Shown here: positions 12,001-20,100 of the stretch, piece by piece | Numbering within the stretch: the first letter of the stretch is position 1 | Layout: every line of letters begins with the position of its first letter | Assembly: GCF_000340565.2 (NCBI RefSeq) | Contig: NZ_CP007203.1 | Span: forward strand, 2,696,056 to 2,760,055 | Direction of reading: 5' to 3' | Source: Nodularia spumigena CCY9414 | GTDB lineage: Bacteria > Cyanobacteriota > Cyanobacteriia > Cyanobacteriales > Nostocaceae | Length of the DNA stretch: 64,000 nucleotides | Notes under the pieces: model-generated | Databases searched by the model: none | The model's input: only the letters and a program-made list of their open reading frames with translations | What the model was told of the DNA's origin: nothing | Position numbers and translations under genes: made by a program

Positions 12001-13850
12001 ATAATCTCAGAGATTTTTTACAAGAACGTCTTCCTGATTATTTAATTCCTCACTTTTTTGTTTCTTTAGAAAGTCTACCTCTGACAACTAACGGTAAGGT
12101 AGATAGACAGAAATTACCAGCAATAGAAATTACAAGTTTTCCAGATGGAAGTATAGCGCGTACTGATATAGAAGCGAAATTAGCAGAAGTTTGGTCATCA
12201 GTTTTGAATTTGTCCCAAGTGGGTATTTATGATAATTTCTTTGCACTTGGTGGCGATTCAATTGTGGTAATTCAGTTAATTAGTCGTGCTAATCAGGTAG
12301 GATTAAAGTTAAGTCATAAGCAGATTTTTCAACATCAAACTATTGCTGAACTTGCAGCAGTTGTTATTTCTAATGAATCAATTCTACCGCCGCAGGGTAT
12401 GATTACTGGTGCTGTATTAATGACCCCGATTCAATATTGGTTTTTTGAACAGGAGTTGGTGAATCAACATCATTTTAATCAGGCGGTGTTTTTAGAGTGT
12501 TCTGAGAAGTTACAACAGCAAGTTCTGGTTGATACCATCAAATATTTATTGCTGCATCATGATATGTTGCGGTGTCAATTTGTAAGTGGGGATTTATTCA
12601 CGCAGAGGCGCAGAGGCGCAGAGAGAGATATAGGAGGAGAAATTGTTGAGTTAGAGGATTTTCCTCTGGTTTTTTGTGATTTATCAGGTTTTAATGAGAG
12701 TGAGCAGAATAGAGTTATTCAAGATGTTGCTGGTGAAATACAGGCTAGTTTAAATATTGGTGATGCTCCTTTATTGAGGGTAGTTCATTTTGATTTGGGT
12801 GAGGTTTCTAAGTTATTAATTGTTGCTCATCATTTGGTTGTTGATGGGGTTTCTTGGCGGATTTTGTTGGCGGATTTTCAAACTGTATATCAACAGGTTT
12901 TAGTCGGGAAGAGGATTGTTTTACCTGCTAAGACGATTTCTTTTTTAAGTTGGTCTGAGAAATTACATGATTATGCTCAGACGGAATATCTCAAGGAGGA
13001 ATTAACATATTGGTTATCAAGGAATTATACAGAAGTTAAACTATTACCCATCGATTATTCTGATGGTAGTAATCAGGTGGCTGATGTTGAGACTGTGACT
13101 ATAAAACTTTCTGTGGAAGATACACAAGGTTTGCTAACAGAAGTTCCTCCGGTCTACAATACGCAAGTTAATGATGTTTTATTAACGGCTGTAACGTCTA
13201 CTATATCAAACTGGATAAATAATCCTTTGGTGTTGGTTGATTTAGAAGGTTATGGACGTAATTTTCCGGGTGAAGATATAGATATTTCTCGAACTGTGGG
13301 ATGGTTTACGGCAATTTATCCTTGTTTATTACAAAAGTCTAGTGATGACTGGGGTGAAATGCTTAAGGGTATTAAAGAACAATTACGCACAGTCCCAAAC
13401 CAAGGATTTAATTATGGAATCTTGCGCTATCTTCACAACGGGGAAATTTCAGAGAAGTTGCAGAATTTACCCCAAGCTGAGATTAGTTTTAACTATTTAG
13501 GACAATTAGATTTAGGTTTAGATAATGGAAAATTTCAATGGCTACCCTTACCAGAAATTACAACCCAAGATAAACAACAAACTCGACGCTATGCTATAGA
13601 AATTATTGGGTTTATCCGCGAAGGTAAATTACAGTTTGATTGGGTATATAGTCGGCAACAGTATCAACAGAAAACTATTGCACAATTAGCAAACAATTTT
13701 CAGCAAGGATTAAAAGAAATTATTAATCACTGTCGTTTACCTAATATCGGAGGTTACACACCTTCTGATTTTGAGTTAGGTAATTTAAATCAGGATACTT
13801 TAGATTTAGTGATGGGGATGATTAGTTTTGAAGCGGAGGGTGTGGAATGA
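6063..13850 (+). CDS. NRPS modules 2-3: C-A(Gly)-T-C-A(Val)-T-E
   Basis: The start is GTG at 6063, overlapping the previous TAG. The first C domain begins IYELSPMQAGMLFH, the signature of condensation domains that accept a D-configured donor, and fits the upstream epimerase. Its His motif is HHLLMDG (144-150). A domain 1 (YTSGS at 609, YKTGDR at 835) has code DILQLGLIWK, the Gly code also known from nostocyclopeptide synthetase. T1 is GGHS (Ser 996). C2 has HHIITDG at 1211. A domain 2 (YTSGS at 1681) has code DAFWIGGTFK, the classical Val code of gramicidin S synthetase. T2 is GGDS (Ser 2066), and E has HHLVVDG at 2256 and NYLGQ. The predicted output is Gly then D-Val. The tail TPSDF...LNQDTLDLV is a COM-type donor. 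The T1-C2 linker and several loops carry in-frame repeats. Confidence 0.94.
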   Translation: MKVESSIIDIYELSPMQAGMLFHTLYAPNSGVYFEQRSCLIRGDLNLAAFRQAWQGVVKRHSVLRTAFHYSELEKPLQVVYDSVDLPWQKLDWCGLKVTEKEAKLTEFLESDCNCGFDLQQPPLMRCAVIRLEANKYQFIWSHHHLLMDGWCNGILLTEVFTLYKAFCQEQDLILPPPTPYSNYILWLQQQNPEQAENYWRKHLQDFTAPTVLGNRENNQSSILSQKLKVNSQQTETLQNFVRQHRLTLNTLVQGAWALLLSRYSDENDVIFGTTVSGRPPELPQVAKIVGLFINTLPVRVDVDGERQIIPWLQQLQGEQVEREQYSYSSLVDIQGWSSVPRGTPLFESLLVFENYPVSIESIIKTFDQTLQIEDTQGFEKTNYPLTLTVIPGQELLFKVSYDVSCFDAAMISRLLGHLEILLMSMVNDPEQRVAQISILTTQERQLILKKWNQTTQAYPNQCIHQLFEAQVERTPDEIALVFGEECWTYRELNHKANQLAHYLQQLGVKPETIVGICLERSPEMIISLLGVLKAGGVYLPLDPTYPDERLRWILADAQVEVMLTQRRKDAKEEGRVVCWDADGEAIALQSIENPISDVTAASLAYVIYTSGSTGKPKGVMIEQRSLTNTITALQQQLGISCTDHWLAITTIAFDIAALELFLPLIVGARVILTPQTALVDPLQIAAIIEQQQITVMQATPATWRLLIAHGWTGKADLKILCGGETLDQSLAQQLLLSGQEVWNLYGPTETTIWSAAQKLTHNQPVTIGHPIANTQFYILDQHLQPVPIGVPGELYIAGAGVARGYLNRPELTTEKFLLKTPLCASAPLRENTLYKTGDRTRYLPDGTIEYLGRIDNQVKIRGFRIELGEIESLLSQHPEVQTSVVVVTEDTSEDKRLVAYIVSENPEITDLRQYLAKHLPDYMIPSQFITLDALPLTPNGKVDRRTLPKPQFKTSSETIAPRTPTEELLLSIWQSILNLTSVGITDNFFTLGGHSLLVIRLVSQIQQVFGVDISLRQIFENPTIVELATLINSSRFVEFNYPTLTLPLERGGNMISSLPLERGGNMISSLPPLQGGTKGGKSLLSFAQQRLWMLAQIEPENPSYNVATALRLTGDVNVDVLTESFKEIIQRHEVLRTNFLNVDGQGVAVIKPEIDINIPIVDLSFLPLSQQQKLAKEESQQTFNLAESLLLRAKLLYLNNHEYILLLTMHHIITDGWSINVFAQEMATIYQAFSQGKLSPLQPLKIQYADFAAWQRSQNDKFNYQLEYWRQQLESAPELLELPTDYPRPAIQTFRGQRHSFIISGELTEKIKQLGQETHTTLFMVMFSALSILLHRYSQQEKIVIGSPVANRHYPGTDELIGFFVNTFALLISLEDNPTVAELLPRVREMVLSAYSHQDVPFEQVVEGLNVARSLSHSPLFQVMLVAENAPTQSIEIPGLCWSPLEIDGGTAKFDLTLMIAETDAGLQGKWEYNCDLFTETTIHRFTEHFQNILLGMTSQPSPKISDLSLMSAGELQQIISFGTSPINLITDCIQELFEQQVAKFGDEIAVICNHQKITYSELNAKANQLAYHLKYLGVQPEIAVGICVYRSLYFIIAILAILKAGGFYVPLDPTYPQERLEFLIEDAQIQVLLTQQQHIPQLPDLSIFCFDTDTANLGHYPTTNPVNQSTPENLAYVMYTSGSTGVPKGVCIPHRGVVRLVKDCNYIDLSADESLLQAAPIAFDASTFEIWGALLNGSRLVILSSQQPTLAEIAQAITDYQITTLWLTAGLFHLMVDEHIESLKSVKQLIAGGDVLSAVHINKLLQTHPECRVINGYGPTENTTFTCCHSVTDICQGNTVPIGRPINNTQVYILDKHLNPLPVGVPGELYIAGDGLARGYLNQPDLTAEKFIQHPFPTPHSPLPTPLYKTGDRTRYLPHGTIEYLGRLDNQVKIRGFRIELGEIEAVLNQHPAVKECVVITREKQLIAYFIPLDSTPDNLRDFLQERLPDYLIPHFFVSLESLPLTTNGKVDRQKLPAIEITSFPDGSIARTDIEAKLAEVWSSVLNLSQVGIYDNFFALGGDSIVVIQLISRANQVGLKLSHKQIFQHQTIAELAAVVISNESILPPQGMITGAVLMTPIQYWFFEQELVNQHHFNQAVFLECSEKLQQQVLVDTIKYLLLHHDMLRCQFVSGDLFTQRRRGAERDIGGEIVELEDFPLVFCDLSGFNESEQNRVIQDVAGEIQASLNIGDAPLLRVVHFDLGEVSKLLIVAHHLVVDGVSWRILLADFQTVYQQVLVGKRIVLPAKTISFLSWSEKLHDYAQTEYLKEELTYWLSRNYTEVKLLPIDYSDGSNQVADVETVTIKLSVEDTQGLLTEVPPVYNTQVNDVLLTAVTSTISNWINNPLVLVDLEGYGRNFPGEDIDISRTVGWFTAIYPCLLQKSSDDWGEMLKGIKEQLRTVPNQGFNYGILRYLHNGEISEKLQNLPQAEISFNYLGQLDLGLDNGKFQWLPLPEITTQDKQQTRRYAIEIIGFIREGKLQFDWVYSRQQYQQKTIAQLANNFQQGLKEIINHCRLPNIGGYTPSDFELGNLNQDTLDLVMGMISFEAEGVE
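7752..7782 (-). repeat. CTTTGCGC-family repeat in module 2 A domain
   Basis: The plus strand reads cacgcaaaggcgcaaag..., the reverse orientation of the CTCTGCGC family. It is translated as TQRRKDAKE in the variable loop before the A3 motif. The module 6 A domain has a related copy at the same place (23492-23520). Confidence 0.7.
8525..8556 (+). repeat. CTCTGCGC repeat at A6-A7 linker, module 2
   Basis: Three 8-nt units of tctgcgcc type are translated as TPLCASAPLRE directly before the LYKTGD motif. The same peptide is found at the same place in modules 4 and 8. Confidence 0.85.
9188..9306 (+). repeat. Palindromic repeat block with 36-nt tandem duplication between T and C domains
   Basis: Copies of CTCCCCTTGGAAAGGGGAGG are arranged so that a 36-nt unit occurs twice exactly (9201-9236 and 9237-9272), followed by a related CCCCCCTTTACAAGGGGGG palindrome. 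The unit is 12 codons long and gives LPLERGGNMISS twice in the linker between T1 and C2, so the frame is kept. Confidence 0.9.
11760..11787 (+). repeat. CCCCACT heptamer array at A6-A7 linker, module 3
   Basis: Three 7-nt tccccac units and a partial fourth are translated as a Pro/Ser-rich stretch (PTPHSPLPTP) right before LYKTGDR. Confidence 0.85.
12598..12626 (-). repeat. CTCTGCGC-family repeat in the epimerase domain of module 3
   Basis: The plus strand reads cacgcagaggcgcagaggcg..., translated as TQRRRGAER between the first epimerase helix region and the HHLVVDG motif. It is an in-frame insertion into a loop. Confidence 0.75.
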
Positions 13851-16800
13851 ATACTAACTTAAATCGCCAAAATATAGAAGATATTTATCCCCTCTCACCT
13901 TTGCAACAGGGTATGTTATTTCATAGCCTGTACGCGCCTAATTCTGGTGCTTATGTGGTACAGGTCAGTTATGAGTTACATGGAAGTTTAAATATTCGGG
14001 CTTTTGATGCTACTTGGCAATATTTAATTAATCGTTATCCGGTTTTACGGACAGCTTATGTTTGGGACAAGTTAGAAAAGCCTTTACAAGTAGTTGGTAA
14101 GCAGGTAGAGTTTTCTATATCTCATCTTGATTGGTGTAATTTTACTGGTGATAAACAACAGGAATCTTTAAAAGCATTACTACAAAAACAGCGAGAACAG
14201 GGCTTTAATTTGTCTCAAGCACCCTTGATGCAAATAACGCTCATAAAATTAACAAATAAAGTTTATCAATTTGTCTGGAGTTATCACCATTTATTATTAG
14301 ATGGTTGGTCAGTACAGGTTCTTTTAAAAGAATTTATAGTTATTTATCAAGCATATAGCCAACAACAAACACCCGTTTTAGCAAACCCACGCCGTTATCG
14401 AGATTATATCGCTTGGTTACAGCAACAAAACTTGGCGGAAGCTGAGGTTTTTTGGAAACAGCAATTACAGGGTTTTCTGTCTCCAACCAAACTAAATATT
14501 GAGCAAAATAGAGATGTTCGTCCAGATAATTTACATAGCCATTATAGTGAGCAAAATATTCAACTTTCAGTCGAATTAACTAAAAAACTGCAAACTCTAG
14601 CCAAACAACAACAATTAACCATCAATACCTTTGTCCAAGGTGCTTGGGCGTTGTTATTAAGTCGCTATAGTGGGGAAAAAGATGTTTTATTTGCTACCGT
14701 TAGTGCTGGTCGTCCCAGTTCGCTGAATGGTGCTGATACAATGGTGGGATTATTTATTAATACTTTACCATTCCGGGTATTAGTATCACCTGAAGAGTCG
14801 TTATATAAATGGTTTCAAAAGTTACAACAGCAGCAAGTAGAAATACGAGAATATGAATATTGTTCTTTAGTGGATATTCATCGCTGGAGTGAAGTTTCAC
14901 ACTCTTTACCACTGTTTGAAACTTTGGTGGTGTTTGAAAATTATCCCATTGAACCCGCCCTGAAACAATCCTTGGATTCTCTGGAGATTCGTAATATTCA
15001 AGCTATAGAACAGACTAATTATCCTCTGACGCTGTATGCAACAGTAGATTCTCAGCTTTCTTTAAGACTTTTATACGATCGCGATCGCTATCACCATACC
15101 ACTATCACCCAAATTTTAGAACAGCTAGAAACACTGTTGTTAGCAATGACACAGGGAGATGTTACTTTAGCCGCAATACCAATTCTCAGTCCCGCCCAAC
15201 AACAGCAAATACTCATTGACTGGAACGCCACAACCCAGGAAATTCCCCAGCAATGCGTCCATGAAATCATTAGTCAGCAAGCGCAACAAACACCAGACGC
15301 GACAGCAGTTGTATTTGCAGATAAAACCCTAACTTACGCCGAATTAAACGCTAAATCCAACCAAATCGCCTATTTTTTATTACAACTGGGAGTCAAACCA
15401 GAAGCCAGAATTGGAGTTTATTTAGAGCGTTCATCACCACTATTGATTATAGTCTTACTCGGTATCCTCAAAGCCGGAGCCGCTTACATCCCGCTAGATC
15501 CCACCTTCCCCCCAGAACGTCTGCGTTTCATGATGGCAGATGCAGAGTTAATATTATTACTTGCACAAACATCTTTAAATAGTATTATTACTGATAGATT
15601 AACAACAATTAACCTCGATGAATTAGAGGAAAATATTAATCAACAGCCAATCTTTGACCCACAAGTTAAAGTAACACCAGAACAACTAACTTATTTAATT
15701 TATACATCTGGTTCAACAGGGAAACCAAAAGGAGTCATGATTGAAGGGCGATCGCTCCTCAACATTTTAACAGACCTGAAACAACGATTATCAATTACCC
15801 CTAATGACAAACTATTAGCAATAACCACCATCGCCTTTGACATCGCCGCCTTAGAATTATTTCTCCCCTTAATTGCCGGCGCACAAATCGTATTAGCGCC
15901 CCAAACCCTTGACCCCACTCAACTTGCAACCTGCATAGAACAAAATCAAATTACCGTCATGCAAGCCACACCCGCTACTTGGAGGTTACTAATAACCAGT
16001 GGTTGGCGTGGAAAAGCAGACTTAAAAATCCTCTGTGGTGGAGAAGCATTAGATAACACCCTAGCGCAACAGTTGCTGTGTTGTAGTCAAGAAGTCTGGA
16101 ACCTATACGGGCCAACAGAAACAACAATTTGGTCAGCAGCCCAAAAACTCAGTATAGATCAACCAGTCACCATAGGTCATCCCATAGCCAACACCCAATT
16201 TTACGTCCTCGACCAGCATTTACAACCCCTCCCCATAGGAGTACCAGGAGAATTATATATTAGTGGTGCAGGAGTCGCCAAAGGATATTGGCAAAGCCCA
16301 GACCTAACAGCAGAAAAATTTCTCCTTAAAACTCCTCCTCTCTGCGCCTCTGCGCCTCTGCGTGAATACACCCTCTACAAAACAGGCGATCGCGTCCGCT
16401 ACCTAAGAGATGGTAAACTCGAATACCTGGGTAGACTAGATAATCAAATCAAAATTAGAGGATTTCGCATTGAACTAGGAGAAATAGAAGCAGTATTAAC
16501 AGAACATCCCGCAGTCACCCAAGCAGTAGTAACACTCAGAGAACAAGAACCTCACTTAGTAGCCTACATAGTCCCCAGAACCGAGATCATCCTCACAGAA
16601 ATACGCTCCTACGTAGGAGAAAAACTACCCACATATATGATCCCGGCCGCATTTATAGAACTAGAAAAATTACCTTTAACACCCAACGGTAAAATTAACC
16701 GCAAAGCATTACCAACAGCAAATAACTTGCGTTTAGCCGTGAGTAAAACCTTAGTGCTACCGCAGACCGAAATTGAGCAAACCATCGCCAAAATTTGGAG

Positions 16801-17080
16801 AGAACTGCTAACCATAGAAAATCTGAGTATTCATGATAACTTCTTCGACTTAGGAGGACACTCCTTATTAATAGTGAGAATGCAGGGACAACTACACCTC
16901 CAACTCAATCAAAACATTCCCCTAGTAGACCTATTCCGCCACCCCACAATTAACGCCCTAGCAAAATATTTAACTCAAAAAACCCCCTCACCCGACCCAG
17001 AAACAAAATCAAGAATTGCTCAATTACAAAACGGTAAACAAAGACTCCTCCAACAAAGACAAACCAGACTAAAAACCTAA
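13847..17080 (+). CDS. NRPS module 4: C-A(Gly)-T
   Basis: The start overlaps the upstream stop as ATGA. The N-terminus NIEDIYPLSPLQQGMLFH is a COM acceptor plus a condensation domain of the D-donor type, matching the epimerase upstream. His motif HHLLLDG is at 147. The A domain has YTSGS at 619 and YKTGDR at 844, and its code DILQLGLIWK indicates Gly. The T domain GGHS has Ser 1006. There is no epimerase. The A domain is very similar in DNA to the Gly domain of module 8, including the inserted CTCTGCGC repeat (16335-16366). It hands its chain to the PKS module that follows, a peptide-to-polyketide junction that would give a 4-amino-3-oxo- or 3-hydroxybutyrate unit from Gly plus malonate. Confidence 0.94.
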   Translation: MNTNLNRQNIEDIYPLSPLQQGMLFHSLYAPNSGAYVVQVSYELHGSLNIRAFDATWQYLINRYPVLRTAYVWDKLEKPLQVVGKQVEFSISHLDWCNFTGDKQQESLKALLQKQREQGFNLSQAPLMQITLIKLTNKVYQFVWSYHHLLLDGWSVQVLLKEFIVIYQAYSQQQTPVLANPRRYRDYIAWLQQQNLAEAEVFWKQQLQGFLSPTKLNIEQNRDVRPDNLHSHYSEQNIQLSVELTKKLQTLAKQQQLTINTFVQGAWALLLSRYSGEKDVLFATVSAGRPSSLNGADTMVGLFINTLPFRVLVSPEESLYKWFQKLQQQQVEIREYEYCSLVDIHRWSEVSHSLPLFETLVVFENYPIEPALKQSLDSLEIRNIQAIEQTNYPLTLYATVDSQLSLRLLYDRDRYHHTTITQILEQLETLLLAMTQGDVTLAAIPILSPAQQQQILIDWNATTQEIPQQCVHEIISQQAQQTPDATAVVFADKTLTYAELNAKSNQIAYFLLQLGVKPEARIGVYLERSSPLLIIVLLGILKAGAAYIPLDPTFPPERLRFMMADAELILLLAQTSLNSIITDRLTTINLDELEENINQQPIFDPQVKVTPEQLTYLIYTSGSTGKPKGVMIEGRSLLNILTDLKQRLSITPNDKLLAITTIAFDIAALELFLPLIAGAQIVLAPQTLDPTQLATCIEQNQITVMQATPATWRLLITSGWRGKADLKILCGGEALDNTLAQQLLCCSQEVWNLYGPTETTIWSAAQKLSIDQPVTIGHPIANTQFYVLDQHLQPLPIGVPGELYISGAGVAKGYWQSPDLTAEKFLLKTPPLCASAPLREYTLYKTGDRVRYLRDGKLEYLGRLDNQIKIRGFRIELGEIEAVLTEHPAVTQAVVTLREQEPHLVAYIVPRTEIILTEIRSYVGEKLPTYMIPAAFIELEKLPLTPNGKINRKALPTANNLRLAVSKTLVLPQTEIEQTIAKIWRELLTIENLSIHDNFFDLGGHSLLIVRMQGQLHLQLNQNIPLVDLFRHPTINALAKYLTQKTPSPDPETKSRIAQLQNGKQRLLQQRQTRLKT
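16335..16366 (+). repeat. CTCTGCGC repeat at A6-A7 linker, module 4
   Basis: Same sequence and peptide (PPLCASAPLRE) as in module 8, with near-identical flanks. Confidence 0.85.
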
Positions 17081-17128
17081 ACCTCCGCGTACCTTTGCGT
17101 TAACCTCCGCGCCCCTTTGCGTTTAAAA
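17081..17128 (+). repeat. Intergenic CTCCGCG/CTTTGCG repeat before the PKS gene
   Basis: Two copies of cctccgcg(t/c)(a/c)cctttgcgtt fill almost the whole gap between the two genes and end 8 nt before the ATG. They occupy the place where a Shine-Dalgarno sequence would be; no AGGAG-like motif is seen. Confidence 0.85.
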
Positions 17129-17135
17129 AAAATAT

Positions 17136-20100
17136 ATGAAAAACCCCACAGAATTAGAAATAGCAATAATCGGCATGAACGCTAAATTCCCAGGTGCTAA
17201 CAACTTAGAAAAATATTGGCAAAACCTCTGCAACAAAGTAGAATCAATCAGCGACTTAACCGACGAACAGATCCTAAAAAACGGCGTAAATCCTGAACTA
17301 TTAAAAAATCCCAATTATGTAAAAAAACAAGGCATAATAGATAATATCGAATATTTTGATGCTAACTTCTTTGGATTCAACCCCAGAGAAGCCGAAATTA
17401 TCGACCCACAGCAGCGATTATTTTTAGAATGTGCTTGGTCAGCCCTAGAAGACGCTGGATACAATTCTGAAACCTACCCTGGAGCCATCGGAATCTATGC
17501 CGGTGCAGGAATGAATAGCTATTTATTCAACTTAGTATCAAACCCAGAAATTCAAAATCAAGTTAGTCGTTATCAGCTATTTCTCGGCAACGATAAAGAT
17601 TTTCTCACCACCAGAGTATCTTATAAATTAAATTTACGCGGGCCAAGTTTAGATATTCAAACAGCTTGTTCCACATCCTTAGTAGCAGTTCATGTAGCCT
17701 GTCAAAACTTATTAAGTGGTGAATGCGATATAGCATTGGCCGGGGGTGTATCCTTAGCAAAAACCACAGGTTACTTATACCAAGAAGGAGGAATTTATTC
17801 ACCCGATGGCCATTGTCGAGCCTTTGATACTGATGCTCAAGGAACAATTGCTGGTAGTGGTTTGGGTATCGTTGTTTTGAAACGGTTACAAGAAGCTATT
17901 GACGATGGCGACTATATTCATGCTGTAATTAAAGGTTCAGCAATTAATAATGATGGTGGTTTTAAAGTTAGCTACACAGCACCAAGAATTGATACTCAAG
18001 CAGCAGTCATTCGTACCGCCCAAGCAGTAGCTGAAGTAGAACCAACAGATATTAGTTATATTGAAACCCACGGAACAGGAACAGCATTAGGTGATCCCAT
18101 TGAAATTGCGGCTTTAACTCAAGCCTTTCGTGAGGGAACAAAGACAAACGGTTTTTGTTCCATATCGTCGGTAAAAACCAATATTGGACATTTAGATGCA
18201 GCTGCGGGAATTGCAAGTTTAATTAAAACTGTATTAGCACTTAAACACAAACAAATTCCCCCAAGTTTACATTTTAAACAACCAAATTCTCAAATAGATT
18301 TTTCTCAAACCCCCTTTTATGTCAACACCAATTTAGTTGATTGGGAAACAGACAAAACCCCCCGGTGCGCTGGTGTAAGTTCCTTTGGTATTGGTGGGAC
18401 AAACGCCCATGTAATTCTAGAAGAAGCACCAATACAATTCAAAAATCAAAAGTCAAAAGTCAAAAGCAATTATCATCTGTTATGTTTATCAGCTAAAAGT
18501 GAAAAAGCACTTGAGCAAGCAATAATTAATCTGGCTACACATTTACAAAAGCATCCACAATTAAATCTTGCAGATATTGCTTATACCCTCCACATAGGAC
18601 GACAACATTTTGCATATCGCCGGATGGTGTTGTGTCAAACCACAGAAGCAGCAGCGCAAGTTTTAGTCAGAGAGACAAAAGATATTCGTGCTACCTCAGA
18701 AAAACTTCCAAGTATTGCTTTCATGTTTCCTGGTCAAGGTAGTCAATATGTTAATATGGCTAAGGAACTATATGATACGGAAACTGTATTTCGAGAACAA
18801 ATAGATCATTGCTGTGAATTATTAAAGCATGATTTGCAGTTAGATTTGCGATCGCAAATTTATTCACAAGACTCTGAACAACTCAAGCAGACATCAATAG
18901 CACAACCAGCATTGTTTGTAATTGAATACGCTTTAGCTCAACTGTGGATATCTTGGGGTATTCAACCACAAGCGATGATTGGTCATAGTATTGGCGAATA
19001 TGTAGCCGCAACCTTAGCTGGTGTCTTTTCTCTCTCCGATGCCTTAGAATTAGTAACATTGCGTGGTCGTTTAATGCAGCAATGTCCTACTGGGGGAATG
19101 CTTTCGGTAGGAATGTCAGCAGATCAATTACAACCTCTATTAACCGATAATTTAGTTATAGCAGCATACAACGCACCAGATTTATGTGTAGTATCTGGTG
19201 CTGAAGCGGAAATTATTCAGTTAGAACACAATTTAAATCAACAGGAAATATCCTGTCGCAAATTGCAGACATCTCACGCTTTCCATTCACCCTTAATGGC
19301 AGAAATTATTCATCCATTTATTGCAGCTTTCCAGAGAATTACACTGCAAAGCCCACAAATTCCCTTTATTTCTAATGTTACTGGTACTTGGATTACACCA
19401 GAGCAAGCAACTAATCCTCACTACTGGGGAAATCACTTACGTCAACCTGTTCAGTTTGCAACAGGAATCAAAGAACTATTAACAGAACCTGATCTGATTT
19501 TACTGGAAGTAGGAGCAGGAAGGACACTTTCTACCTTAGCCAAACAACAAACTAACAGCAACAAAATTTTATCCTCCCTGCCTCATCCTCAAGATACGCA
19601 ATCGGATGTAGAATTTTTATTGCAAACCTTGGGTGAACTCTGGTTAGCAGGTGTATCAATTGATTGGGCAAAGTTTTATACTCACGAACAGCGTCAACGT
19701 TTATCACTACCTACCTATCCTTTTCAACGTCAGCGTTACTGGATTGATGTGAAAGCAGATGAGCAAAAATTCATCCAGTCTCCACTCCCCAGTCCCCAGT
19801 TTTATATGTCTTCTTGGGAGCGTAGTTTACCCCAGACTCAGGTAGATATAGCTGAAAAACGACTATCTTGGCTGGTGTTTGCGGATAATCACGGTATCAG
19901 CACAGAAATAATTAATACTCTGCAAGCTGCTGGACAAGATGTAATTATTGTTAACAGGGGTGAAGAATACGACCAACCCGCATATCGTACTTTTACAGTT
20001 AATCCCCAACGCCCAGAGGATTTTTCCGAGTTATGGTTAGATTTAGAATTGCGAGAATTAATTCCTCACCAGATTCTATATTTATGGGATTTAACTGATT